The notes beneath the pieces are model-generated. The model had not been told where the DNA came from. It ran no database searches and saw nothing but the letters and a program-made list of their open reading frames with translations. From Prevotellaceae bacterium UBA2744 (GTDB lineage Bacteria > Bacteroidota > Bacteroidia > Bacteroidales > Bacteroidaceae): a stretch of DNA of 35,223 nucleotides. Location: assembly GCA_002353575.1 (NCBI GenBank), contig DEJQ01000023.1, positions 1 to 35,223 on the forward strand. The letters run 5' to 3'. Each line of letters starts with the position of its first letter. Positions within the stretch are counted from its first letter, which is position 1. Made by a program: the position numbers and the translations under genes. Below, piece after piece: positions 9,495 to 17,231 of the stretch.

Positions 9495-9532
9495 CAAAGA
9501 TAGTGAATTATTATCAATTTTTTATAAGAATT
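9495..9532 (-). promoter_or_regulatory. Promoter and candidate operator of the hsd operon
   Basis: On the minus strand the -7 box is TATCTTTG (9502-9495), matching the Bacteroidetes TAnnTTTG consensus, about 27 bp before the regulator ATG. No clear -33 TTTG is seen at the usual distance. Directly upstream, arms AATTATTAT (9506-9514) and ATAAGAATT (9524-9532) form an inverted repeat matching at 8 of 9 positions with a 9-bp spacer, a plausible site for the XRE protein to control its own operon. Confidence 0.55.
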
Positions 9533-9579
9533 GGCGAAAATCTGTAGATTTGAGGTTGTATTTACATATATTTAGCAAA

Positions 9580-9613
9580 TTAGCGGGCCTGTTCGCGCAA
9601 ACAAACCCGCTAA
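9580..9613 (-). terminator. Hairpin at the end of the mobilization operon
   Basis: TTAGCGGG (9580-9587) pairs with CCCGCTAA (9606-9613), and inside it GTT/AAC pairs again around a GCGC-rich loop. It lies just past the stop of the mobilization accessory gene (9619). The T-tract after it on the minus strand is weak, so it may need help to terminate; it separates the mob and hsd operons. Confidence 0.5.
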
Positions 9614-9618
9614 CAATG

Positions 9619-10353
9619 CTAATCGTCATTGTTGTTTTTCTCTATCTTTGGTGGAATTGGATTCACGCAGGTAGAGTCGAGCATCTCAAACACATGCTTG
9701 ATGGTTGGGTAGTGACCGAAGTCATCACGGATGACTTGAAGCTTTACGTTAGCTAACTTTGCTTCTTCCTTCATCTCAAAGTAACCTGATGCGAAGAACC
9801 ATAGGAAGATAAATAGCAGAGCCATGAATGGGAAAAAGTACCAACCAGAGATGTGTTTGCCGAAGATATAGATTCCCTTGGGCTTGTTGGAAGTTTCTAT
9901 TGATTGAATGGTATTCTTCAATTCTTCTACCTCGGCTTTGGTTTCATCGGTATGTTTAAGGACTATCTGGGCAATATCTATATCCTTCTTCCGACTCTTA
10001 TAGTATTCTGCGAAACTGTCCCCGATGGTCTTCCAGTTCTTTACATTGTTATTGTAAATCTCTGCGTACCAATCGGCCTGAGTCTTCTTGCCTTCTTCTC
10101 GTGCCTTTTTCTCGAGTTGGATTTTTGCATCGTTAAAAGACATGAGGAGTTTTAAGGCAACGGCATAGAGCGTGTCTTCTTCAATATAGACTTCTGGCTG
10201 GCCATCTTTTTGTGTAAAACCTACGGGGAAGGTGAAGCTGGGTTGCCCATTTTGTTCAGATACCTTCTGGGATGCATTTGTTATCATTTCTTTACATTTC
10301 TCTTCGACGCACGCAACCTGAGCGTCAATGTACTCTTTATCAGTTTTATTCAT
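9619..10353 (-). CDS. Mobilization-associated membrane-anchored protein
   Basis: The 244-residue protein follows the relaxase with a 1-bp stop/start overlap (TAATG), so it belongs to the mob operon. It has a helical N-terminal region (MNKTDKEYIDAQVACVEEKCKEM), a probable coiled coil (DETKAEVEELKNTIQSIET, about 139-157), one clear transmembrane segment (WYFFPFMALLFIFLWFFASGY, about 174-194) and a short tail of about 50 residues. Similar small proteins follow MobA in Bacteroidales mobilizable elements, where their job is not well defined. The membrane anchor would suit docking of the relaxosome to a conjugation pore supplied by a helper element; this is inference. Confidence 0.75.
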   Translation of the reverse strand: MNKTDKEYIDAQVACVEEKCKEMITNASQKVSEQNGQPSFTFPVGFTQKDGQPEVYIEEDTLYAVALKLLMSFNDAKIQLEKKAREEGKKTQADWYAEIYNNNVKNWKTIGDSFAEYYKSRKKDIDIAQIVLKHTDETKAEVEELKNTIQSIETSNKPKGIYIFGKHISGWYFFPFMALLFIFLWFFASGYFEMKEEAKLANVKLQVIRDDFGHYPTIKHVFEMLDSTCVNPIPPKIEKNNNDD

Positions 10354-11324
10354 TATCTACCAAATTTAAAGGGTTTGTAACTATTATCATTCTTTTTTCT
10401 TTTTTTGTCATTATCGTTCCATCCGTAACTGTTACTTGTGCCACCGCCTCCGCCAACAGAAACATTTGCCTGGTGGGGCTGCAAGGCCAGTTCGACAATC
10501 GCATCAAGTCCAATGCAGACAACTTCGGCTGTTGTCTCGGCAACGGCAACAGCAGCGTTGAATGTCTCCTGAGGCACATCATGGCACAGTTCTTGAAAGA
10601 CATCGCCGAAGTCGGCAGACAATAGTGGATAGTTAGCGTTTAACTTCGATCCAGTCAGATGACGAATGCCTTCAGCAAACGACACTCCGCGGACAAGGTG
10701 GCTTGCTTTGTTGACATAGATGTTCATTTTGATGCCTCGCTTATCCAACTCCCGACGGAAGTCCCGCCAGTTCTTCGATTCGGCTCGTGCTTCACGTACT
10801 TTGTCCTTGATGCGGTACTTGGTTTTGTCCTTACCTTTGAGGCGATAGCGTTTCACGTTCTGGTCTTTGCTCTTCTTGGCTATATGCAGTCCATACTTCA
10901 CTGTCAGAGCATACGCAATCTTCTGGCTGCGACGGTAGTTGTTACTGTCGCTGATAGATTTACCGTCGTTGTCTACCCGATTGTAGACAATATGACAGTG
11001 CGGATGATCTTTGTCGTTATGGCGTACAACTATGTATTGCGTATTGCGGATGCCCATCCGTTCAATGTACTCTTTGGCAATCTTAGCCATGAAATCATCG
11101 GCCATCCTTGTTGCATCCTCTGGAGAGAAACTTAGCGAGATATGCTTACATGGGTTCCTCACTCTCTTATTGGCTGCAGCCTGTGCCTCGAAACTATCGG
11201 CAATAGCCTGGTTATTCACTATGCATACATCCTGGTATGCTATTACTCTGGCATCCTTCTCCTTGTTGTTGGTGTATTCAGCCAATACAGCGAAGGTGCG
11301 GTTGGGATTAATTTTTGCAATCAT
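10353..11324 (-). CDS. Relaxase (MobA/VirD2 family)
   Basis: The 323-residue protein nicks one strand at oriT and carries it into the recipient. Motif III is complete as HNDKDHPHCH, with the metal-binding histidines at 107, 109 and 111. The likely catalytic tyrosine is Y17 (FAVLAEY), and motif II-like HISLSFSPED follows at 61-70. The C-terminus is low-complexity and basic (GGGGG, then KKRKKND). It starts 3 bp after mobC and overlaps the next gene by 1 bp. The length is short but typical for Bacteroides mobilizable islands, which rely on a co-resident conjugative element for the mating pore. Confidence 0.93.
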   Translation of the reverse strand: MIAKINPNRTFAVLAEYTNNKEKDARVIAYQDVCIVNNQAIADSFEAQAAANKRVRNPCKHISLSFSPEDATRMADDFMAKIAKEYIERMGIRNTQYIVVRHNDKDHPHCHIVYNRVDNDGKSISDSNNYRRSQKIAYALTVKYGLHIAKKSKDQNVKRYRLKGKDKTKYRIKDKVREARAESKNWRDFRRELDKRGIKMNIYVNKASHLVRGVSFAEGIRHLTGSKLNANYPLLSADFGDVFQELCHDVPQETFNAAVAVAETTAEVVCIGLDAIVELALQPHQANVSVGGGGGTSNSYGWNDNDKKRKKNDNSYKPFKFGR

Positions 11325-11327
11325 TTT

Positions 11328-11678
11328 CTACTTTTTTAGTTGATGTAACAATGTTAATATCTCAGTGAGAGTCTCGGCTGCGGTAGTTCGCAAGTCGGGC
11401 AGGTGTCCAATGTTGGCTTGATAGGCCAACTGGTTCAAGTTGTTTGCCATACCCGTAAGCTTGCGAAGTGTCACGAGTTGCTCAGGGCTAAGAACCGGAG
11501 TAATCTTGTTCTCCAGCGAAGCCTCCCGGCAATATTCTGCCACTTTCAATCCCGCTTTTTTTGCCTTATACTCTACCAGATTGTACTGGCCTTTGTCAAG
11601 ACTGATCTTGACTACGTAACTCTTCTTTTGGCCCTCCACTAATAGTGGTCTGCCACCTTTGTTTTTATTAATATTCAT
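11328..11678 (-). CDS. MobC-like relaxosome protein
   Basis: The 116-residue protein has the C-terminal MobC signature (LRKLTGMANNLNQLAYQAN, about 69-87) that marks the small DNA-binding relaxosome partner of MobA. Its N-terminus is basic (KNKGGRPLLVEGQKKSYVVKISL), looking like a ribbon-helix-helix DNA-binding part. It is the first gene of the mob operon, 3 bp ahead of the relaxase, and directly downstream of the candidate oriT, which is where an oriT-binding protein is usually encoded. Confidence 0.9.
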   Translation of the reverse strand: MNINKNKGGRPLLVEGQKKSYVVKISLDKGQYNLVEYKAKKAGLKVAEYCREASLENKITPVLSPEQLVTLRKLTGMANNLNQLAYQANIGHLPDLRTTAAETLTEILTLLHQLKK

Positions 11679-11699
11679 GTTGATTAAAATTTAAAAATC

Positions 11700-11845
11700 T
11701 TGTTCTGCTATATCTCATTCACGGTGATTTGCAAGGGGGTGAAAGTGTTGGCAGTCAGGCTACTGTGTGCGACGCCGCTCTGCCTCTTGGCAGCAGTTTT
11801 GAGGTACTCAAAACATACACTTGCAACCCCCTCAAAATCACCTTG
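11700..11845. other. Candidate origin of transfer (oriT)
   Basis: This gap between mobC and the primase-like gene is packed with inverted repeats. GGTGATTT (11723-11730) pairs with AAATCACC (11835-11842), and GGGGGT (11735-11740) pairs with ACCCCC (11826-11831), enclosing the region. Inside are two tight perfect hairpins: CTGCC-TCTT-GGCAG (11780-11793) and GTTTTGAG-GTA-CTCAAAAC (11796-11814). oriT sites usually lie next to relaxosome genes and have such repeats close to the nick site. The nick position cannot be read from sequence alone. Confidence 0.65.
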
Positions 11846-11854
11846 GGAATTTCA

Positions 11855-12946
11855 TTACCAACGTAGTCCTCGATAGGGTGAACGACTCTCTTCTTCTGCA
11901 TCCTCACATATCTCCAGTTTGAACTTGTCAATGAGAGTCTGAACACAAGGATTCCTCCGTATCATGTCTGCCAATATCTCATGCTTGGTAGGTTTCATCA
12001 GGAAGAAGTCTGCCACGTCAAGCCCCTGCTCTCTGTGTTCGTCTGTGGCGATGGACTCTAATAGATCAGATACCCTAACGTTAAGACAAATCGGCAATAA
12101 CATCGGCCCTTTCTCACGCCACTTCTCAGTTGCGCCAAGGTCAGGAAACAGGGTGACGTCACGGTTACGAAGAACCTGTAAGGCAGTTTCGTTGAAACAG
12201 CCGTTCTTGCCACCTGTGGCCAGCCAGATGAAATCTGGTACAAAATGGGCCATGATGAGTGCTGTTTTTTCACTCTCAACCAATCCAACAGGTGCGACAG
12301 GTCGCAACGGAAGCAGGTGTTCGCCAAACAGACATTGCACCAAATGGAAGTCAGACAGCTTCAGTTCGGAATGAGCCCATGTAACTTGTGGTTGTGGTTC
12401 CTTAATTCGATGCCCGTTGGAAGCATTATAGCCCATGAGTTTGCCAGCGCGTACTTGATTATTAATGTCTGTCTGCCAGAAAACAGTGCAACCATTCCAC
12501 TTCCTGCCTGTACCAACCTTGTACATTTTGAAGATTCGCGTGGTTTCTTCTTTGCCGATGACACCACATAGATACAGATAAAGAGGGTTTATGTTGTAAC
12601 CTGCCAAACTCAGTTCTACTGTCTTTGGGGGTATAAATGATGGTACGTCCGGTTCTGGTGTTGGTTTTTGTCTCCCTACCGTTGATGTATACCTCTTATA
12701 TAATATAGGTGTGGTACTATCATCCCAGTCTTTCGGCTTCATGTCAGGATTATCACGGAAGAAGTCTTTCGGGGTATAGTGGTATCCGCAACGGTCTTCG
12801 TGGTCACAACGGCCTACGGTGTCTGGGAACTTGATAACACCTTCATCATCAACATAGTGTACAAAGCAGCGTGGCTTTTTACAAGCGGGACATGTAAGCT
12901 TGCTGCCATGACGATATTTCTCGAGATGGAATCTATAATCACTCAT
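11855..12946 (-). CDS. Primase-like protein (DUF6371-like, Toprim-type)
   Basis: The 363-residue protein has an N-terminal zinc-binding domain (CPACKKPRCFVHYVDDEG, then GRCDHEDRCGYHYTPKDFF; cysteines 19, 22, 47 and 53) like that of DnaG-type primases. It is followed by a Toprim-like region with VGLVESEKTALI, WLATGGKNG and LFPDLGATEKW. This order matches the DUF6371-type primase-like proteins of Bacteroidales islands. I start it at the ATG at 12946 (MSDYRFHLEKY), preceded by a strong AAGGAGG, although the frame is open 45 codons further upstream inside the previous gene. It overlaps that DUF3987 gene by 8 bp. Role inferred: replication of the excised circle or priming after transfer. Confidence 0.85.
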   Translation of the reverse strand: MSDYRFHLEKYRHGSKLTCPACKKPRCFVHYVDDEGVIKFPDTVGRCDHEDRCGYHYTPKDFFRDNPDMKPKDWDDSTTPILYKRYTSTVGRQKPTPEPDVPSFIPPKTVELSLAGYNINPLYLYLCGVIGKEETTRIFKMYKVGTGRKWNGCTVFWQTDINNQVRAGKLMGYNASNGHRIKEPQPQVTWAHSELKLSDFHLVQCLFGEHLLPLRPVAPVGLVESEKTALIMAHFVPDFIWLATGGKNGCFNETALQVLRNRDVTLFPDLGATEKWREKGPMLLPICLNVRVSDLLESIATDEHREQGLDVADFFLMKPTKHEILADMIRRNPCVQTLIDKFKLEICEDAEEESRSPYRGLRW

Positions 12947-14441
12947 TGCTGCCTCCTTTCTGTATCTCATTTGCACTCTGCACTTCTGCACTTTGCACAA
13001 TGGTGTTGTTGTCTGCATCCATTTCTTCAGGGAGTGCAGTTGTGCATTGTGCAGTCGTGCAGTCCAACACAATTTTTTCATAGATGCCTTGTTTCACTCG
13101 TTTGATAACTGGAGGATTGGACTCGCTCATCCTCTTGAGAGTAGTGAAAACTGTCCTGCGTGAGATGCCAAACCGAATGCCAGCAGCTTCGGCTTCTGCC
13201 GCTGTGAAAGTGTTGCCAACCAAAGATAGCCACCCGTCCTGATTCTTGCCTGGTTCATCAATTCCAGACAGAGCTTTTACCCGCTGATACGAGTCTTCAA
13301 AGTATTCGATTAACCTTATAGCACCCTTCACAGAAATGATGTCGATACAGTCCAATTGACAGTCGCCAGCAGACCAGCGCATAACCTGAAGAATCAGGGA
13401 TAGACGGGCGGCATTGCCGTTGAGTTTCATCTTGCGACTCTCCACTTCGTTATCGTCATCAATACCATTGACCTCATCAATGATACTGTTGTTCCAGTTG
13501 TAGAAGTATGTCATCGCCTCTTCGGAAAACTCCAGTTCTTTCGGCTGGATAGACAATCCATCGTCACTAAGAGGACAGGGAATGTTCTGTACCTTATTCA
13601 TGTAGTATGACCATTTCCACATTGTGTCGGGTCTTTTCTCCTTATCAATACCTATTTGCCACTTGGGTATTCTCTTGTTTTTGGGGAATACGAATAGAAA
13701 ACGATCCGTTAGTCCGTTGGAAACATACTCCTTCTTGAAAATCTCGTCGAGGATATTGGTCTGTATGCCGCCAATAAGATTGATACAAGGATGGGGGATG
13801 CAGATTGGGAACACCTCAGACTTCCTGACAGCTTTCAACGGCTGACCGCTATATGCAGAGAGCAAATCTTCTATAAGATTACTCTTAGAACTATAGCGTT
13901 TAACCGAATTGAAAAGTGCTACCACCTCATCAACGAGCAGCACGATGCCACGTGGATTGTCGTAGTGGGTACTGAGCATGGCCTCCTGTGTGAAGTCTGA
14001 TATTACTGTCTGTATCAAACGAGGCTTCTCAATTGGATCCTTCTGCTCACTTTCTTTCTTTGCCGTCTGCTGCTGGGAATAGGCATCATACTCTTTATGG
14101 GCCTTATCGAGCATTTGCTGGTCGAAGTCACGGATGGGCCGATAGAGGAATCCGATGGGCGGTGTCTTACCAAGACCGGGTCGGCCCACTAACACCATAT
14201 AGAGCGCACATGCCGTTTCCCATTTACCCTTAATCCGCACATGACAAGTATTGCCGATGGCTGTAGCGTAGGCCGATAAGATGACTGATGCTGTGTACTC
14301 CAGGTTGAAGTTCTCGTAGGTCACCAATTCATAGACAATCTTTTGGATAGGTTCTGGGTAGATGTCCAAGGGAAAACCAGTCTCAGCCACACGTTGCAGA
14401 TCTTCGTGAATCTTGTTGGAAAGGAATTCTGGATTAATCAT
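12939..14441 (-). CDS. DUF3987 ATPase/helicase-like replication protein
   Basis: The 500-residue protein has the DUF3987 layout: helical start, Walker A VLVGRPGLGKTPP (K92), the conserved FLYRPIRDFDQ segment, Walker B-like GIVLLVDEVVALF (about 165-177) and a core ending in SVKGAIRLIEYFEDSY. The C-terminus carries a winged-helix-like stretch (FTAAEAEAAGIRFGISRRTVFTTLKRM) and then a low-complexity tail in which CTTAQ and SAEVQ/SANEIQ recur. The tail is encoded by the TGCAC repeat arrays at 12971-13062. It overlaps the excisionase-like gene (8 bp) and the primase-like gene (8 bp), forming one replication operon. Proteins of this type are common in Bacteroidales mobilizable islands. Confidence 0.88.
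   Translation of the reverse strand: MINPEFLSNKIHEDLQRVAETGFPLDIYPEPIQKIVYELVTYENFNLEYTASVILSAYATAIGNTCHVRIKGKWETACALYMVLVGRPGLGKTPPIGFLYRPIRDFDQQMLDKAHKEYDAYSQQQTAKKESEQKDPIEKPRLIQTVISDFTQEAMLSTHYDNPRGIVLLVDEVVALFNSVKRYSSKSNLIEDLLSAYSGQPLKAVRKSEVFPICIPHPCINLIGGIQTNILDEIFKKEYVSNGLTDRFLFVFPKNKRIPKWQIGIDKEKRPDTMWKWSYYMNKVQNIPCPLSDDGLSIQPKELEFSEEAMTYFYNWNNSIIDEVNGIDDDNEVESRKMKLNGNAARLSLILQVMRWSAGDCQLDCIDIISVKGAIRLIEYFEDSYQRVKALSGIDEPGKNQDGWLSLVGNTFTAAEAEAAGIRFGISRRTVFTTLKRMSESNPPVIKRVKQGIYEKIVLDCTTAQCTTALPEEMDADNNTIVQSAEVQSANEIQKGGSNE
12971..13062. repeat. Two opposed arrays of TGCAC repeats
   Basis: Four TGCA cores at 12972, 12979, 12987 and 12994 (mostly as TGCAC) are spaced 7-8 bp apart. About 40 bp on, four more at 13035, 13043, 13050 and 13058 occur as GTGCA, the opposite orientation. 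They lie inside the 3' end of the DUF3987 gene, just before the primase-like start. Regular spacing and mirror arrangement resemble iterons or a replication-protein binding site; the repeats also create a repetitive peptide tail. Confidence 0.7.
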
Positions 14442-14799
14442 GTCTACCTCCTTTCATTCTCTTATGATTCACAAACTCTTGCGCATCGCGCTGAATGTCC
14501 TGTAGCGACTTCTTCATCCCCTGTCCAAGCCATTGGTCGATCTCTGATTTGCGGAACGCAATATTCTTACCTCTTTTATGGAAGGGAATGAAATGTGTAC
14601 TCGTCCAACCATATACTGTCTGCTCGGCAGGATGGCTTGGAAGATACTCACACAGTCCTTTGATGTTGAACCACTCGTCTTTCTCTTCTTGCTGCGGAAG
14701 AGTGAGATGGTTCACTTTGTCCTCAATGGACTTTAATCTCTCTGCGATGGTAGCCAGCATTGCAGGCATCTCATCAAAAGTAATTCTTGAATCTATCAT
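14434..14799 (-). CDS. Excisionase-like HTH protein
   Basis: The 121-residue protein has a coiled-coil-like N-terminus (MLATIAERLKSIEDKVNHL) and a MerR/excisionase-type helix-turn-helix of the HTH_17 class. The HTH runs from FNIKGLCEYLP through VYGWTSTHFIPFHKRGKNIAFRKSEIDQWL (about 43-90). It is the first gene of the replication operon and overlaps the DUF3987 gene by 8 bp. In related Bacteroidales islands, small HTH proteins in this place act in excision or in control of the replication genes; which applies here cannot be told. Confidence 0.82.
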   Translation of the reverse strand: MIDSRITFDEMPAMLATIAERLKSIEDKVNHLTLPQQEEKDEWFNIKGLCEYLPSHPAEQTVYGWTSTHFIPFHKRGKNIAFRKSEIDQWLGQGMKKSLQDIQRDAQEFVNHKRMKGGRHD

Positions 14800-14863
14800 A
14801 AAAATACATTATTATATATGCGTGTTGATGTTTCGACGATGCGGATTATCGCTAACGCCGATG

Positions 14864-14871
14864 CAAAGATA
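14864..14871 (-). promoter_or_regulatory. -7 box of the replication operon
   Basis: On the minus strand TATCTTTG (14871-14864) matches the Bacteroidetes -7 consensus and would give a leader of about 60 nt before the ATG at 14799. No good -33 box is visible, so regulation by an activator is possible. Confidence 0.5.
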
Positions 14872-14907
14872 TAGAATTACTTTTGTGGCTAACTCGCTGA
14901 AAATAAG

Positions 14908-14945
14908 CAAAAAAGAAGCAATCCGTGGAAAGGGATTACTTCTTT
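14908..14945 (-). terminator. Terminator after the integrase operon
   Basis: On the minus strand AAAGAAGTAATCC pairs with GGATTGCTTCTTT around a short loop and runs into a TTTTTT tract. The single imperfect pair is a G-U wobble on this strand and a C-A mismatch on the other, which supports minus-strand use. It follows the unknown gene at 14971-15957 by about 25 bp. Confidence 0.8.
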
Positions 14946-14948
14946 AAA

Positions 14949-14972
14949 TTATCCGTGTTGGTTATCCGTGTT
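14949..14972. repeat. Direct repeat TTATCCGTGTT x2
   Basis: The 11-mer occurs at 14949-14959 and 14962-14972, the second copy covering part of the stop codon of the gene at 14971. The ATCCGTG core also occurs in the terminators at 14908-14945 and 17917-17958. It may be a remnant of a dispersed repeat rather than a functional site. Confidence 0.5.
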
Positions 14973-15957
14973 AGGATAGTATTTCTATTGATTCTATTCC
15001 TGTTTTCTTATCAATTTCCCAGACAATATTTTGGCCTTCTATACGATATTCTCCTCGTTTGTCTTTGTTAAATACAGTAGAAAGCTTGTCTCGGATAGCA
15101 ATAAAATCGTCAGGAACATCAAATGGTTTCCATTGTGATGGGAGTCCCTTACAAACCCTTTTCGCTTCGTCAAATTGACTCGTGGTGGAGAATCCTCTTT
15201 GCCCATATAGGTATTGTGTCCATTCTCTGAATTTTGAGCCTGTTCGCTGTTTTTCAATAAACCCTATTTCAAGAAACCACTGAAATACTACGAACCAATA
15301 CTTGTTTTCTAATAGCATTCGTTTCCCGTCTTTTGTCTTGATCGTTAACAATGGTCTTAGAGCTTTGTCTATTTTGTCCATGTCAAGATTAGCTCTAAAG
15401 ATATTAATGAAGACAACTTGGGCCATGTGTCTATCCAGTTCTTTGACCTGTTCATCTTTGCCATTGTCGCTTTCATGATCCTTCAACCACGCCTTTTTGT
15501 TTTCTGCTGCTTTTATAAAATCATTCAAGAATACCATACCCTTATCGTTAGGAAATACCCACCAATGCCTGGCGCATTCTTTCAACGATTCCAAATCTTC
15601 ATCTACGATTCCATCTGAAAATGACAAAAGATAATACAGAATACCAAGGATAGTGTTCCTCTGATATATCCATTGAACTTCATGCGATTCTTTCTTCAGG
15701 AAGGTATGCATTAAATTACTCACTTCATTTTTGATAGTTTCCTTGTGATTATTCGAGTTAAGGATACTTTCTTTCAAGCATTCTGCAACGTTAAAGGCAT
15801 AAACGATTGACAGCTTTTCTTCGTTTAAATGGTTTACGTTGTCTTTCCATCCCCATTGCGGTTTATACATTTGGGCGGCAACTGTGTACGCTTCTCTGGT
15901 GATATTATCGGCAATGGCGATATCCCCATAATCCTTATAATGGTCTTTGTATATCAT
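14971..15957 (-). CDS. Unknown protein encoded behind the integrase
   Basis: I do not recognise the family. The 328-residue protein is soluble, mainly helical and rich in Trp, Lys and Asp, with no signal peptide or membrane segment. Noticeable stretches are QMYKPQWGWKDNVNHLNEEKLSI (about 29-51), LGILYYLLSFSDGIVDED and NKYWFVVFQWFLEIGFIEKQRTGSKF (about 215-240). The last of these looks like a conserved helix pair. Its start overlaps the integrase stop by 4 bp (15954-15957), so it is translated together with the recombinase. It is followed by a strong terminator. This tight coupling suggests a role in the integration/excision cycle of the element, but nothing in the sequence proves it. Confidence 0.8.
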   Translation of the reverse strand: MIYKDHYKDYGDIAIADNITREAYTVAAQMYKPQWGWKDNVNHLNEEKLSIVYAFNVAECLKESILNSNNHKETIKNEVSNLMHTFLKKESHEVQWIYQRNTILGILYYLLSFSDGIVDEDLESLKECARHWWVFPNDKGMVFLNDFIKAAENKKAWLKDHESDNGKDEQVKELDRHMAQVVFINIFRANLDMDKIDKALRPLLTIKTKDGKRMLLENKYWFVVFQWFLEIGFIEKQRTGSKFREWTQYLYGQRGFSTTSQFDEAKRVCKGLPSQWKPFDVPDDFIAIRDKLSTVFNKDKRGEYRIEGQNIVWEIDKKTGIESIEILS

Positions 15958-17222
15958 TTTTCTTCTGTTTTGTTAATATCAAGATTTATTTTTATAGCAT
16001 CGGCAGCCTGTTCTTTCTTATCATCCTGAACCTTGGCGTAAATCTGTGTGGTTCGAATGTTGGTATGGCCGAGCATCTTACTGACGGTGTATAAATCTGT
16101 TCCGCTTGAAAGTTGTAAACATGCGTATGTATGGCGAAAACAGTGGAATGTGATATGCTTAGTGATACCAGCAGCCTCTATCCATTTTGCTAATGGTCTT
16201 GAAATCCAAGAGGGATCAGGTAGTCCACCGAATATCAGTTCATCTGGATAACCAGCTTCGCCACACATCAGGTATGCTTGCTCTGAGATAGGTGTGTATT
16301 CTACGCCTTTGGTTTTCTGCTGGGTGAAGTTAACTCGATAGTGTTCTCCCTCTTTTGAAATCTCTTTCCAAGTCATCTTTTGTATGTCGCAATGACGTAG
16401 ACCCGTTAGTGCTGAGAACAAAGCGGCCCTTTTGATGACAGGATTGTCGCATGGGGTCTCTACCAATTGATTCAGTTCCTCTATGGTTAAATGCTCTCGT
16501 CGGCTTTCTTGCCACTGGATGTTCTTTACCTTGGCTGCTATGTCTATGGGCAGATAGCCATCAACGAATGCCTGTTTGAGTGCGGCTTTGAAAACGCTGA
16601 AGTATGTAGATGCAGTATTCTTAGAGATAGTCCCTTTCTTACTTCCACCTTGTGGGGCTTTCAGCAGGAACTGCTTGAACTTCTCCATAAGGGAAAGACT
16701 TATGTTGGCAAAGATCAATGGTTCATTGTTTGAAAACTCCGTAAGTAGTTCTGCAACACGCATCCATGTTGTATACATCGAGTCAGAATTATAGTGCCTG
16801 TTCTTTGCTTCCTGCTTGAAGTAGGAAATGAAGTCGCATTGAGATTTCTCTTTCTGTTCGGCTATTGCCTCGTCCATATCAGAGTAGAGGTCTTTAGTGT
16901 CATATTCCTTCTGGCGGATATTTCGAATGTTATCTGCATAGATACAGGATTCCTGATCTGCTGCTGATTTGCACATAATGATGCCATTGACATCACGTTT
17001 GGGTTTGTAGGTGAATGATCCGTCTGGATTCGTTCTCGCTTTTCGCTTCTTATCCCATATCGGTGTCGTGACTATACGGTTTACTAACTCTTTTATCCTT
17101 TTCGGCGTGTTGCTTCCTGGCACGAAAACAGGATATGACTCAATATACAGATACCATTCGTCATGATACTCTGACTTCCGTAACTTGACCGTTGCCCTTG
17201 TATTTTGAAATGCTTTCTTCAT
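15954..17222 (-). CDS. Tyrosine recombinase (integrase)
   Basis: The 422-residue protein is a full-length phage-type integrase. The catalytic residues are in place: R276 (TGLRHCDI), H360 and R363 (HCFRHTY), H386 (LGHTNIRTTQ) and the nucleophile Y395 (IYAKV). The N-terminus has the arm-binding region typical of Bacteroidetes integrases (ATVKLRKSEYHDEWYLYIESYPVF) and a SAM-like core-binding domain at about 128-225. It lies 9 bp after the zinc-ribbon/HTH gene and overlaps the next gene by 4 bp. It is the enzyme that would insert the element beside dnaK, and its position near one end is the usual one. Confidence 0.96.
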   Translation of the reverse strand: MKKAFQNTRATVKLRKSEYHDEWYLYIESYPVFVPGSNTPKRIKELVNRIVTTPIWDKKRKARTNPDGSFTYKPKRDVNGIIMCKSAADQESCIYADNIRNIRQKEYDTKDLYSDMDEAIAEQKEKSQCDFISYFKQEAKNRHYNSDSMYTTWMRVAELLTEFSNNEPLIFANISLSLMEKFKQFLLKAPQGGSKKGTISKNTASTYFSVFKAALKQAFVDGYLPIDIAAKVKNIQWQESRREHLTIEELNQLVETPCDNPVIKRAALFSALTGLRHCDIQKMTWKEISKEGEHYRVNFTQQKTKGVEYTPISEQAYLMCGEAGYPDELIFGGLPDPSWISRPLAKWIEAAGITKHITFHCFRHTYACLQLSSGTDLYTVSKMLGHTNIRTTQIYAKVQDDKKEQAADAIKINLDINKTEEK

Positions 17223-17231
17223 GCGCGTACA

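Noticed and set aside
12947..13081. N-terminal extension of the primase-like protein
   Set aside because: It is the DUF3987 gene read in another frame; the ATG at 12946 has a strong AAGGAGG before it.
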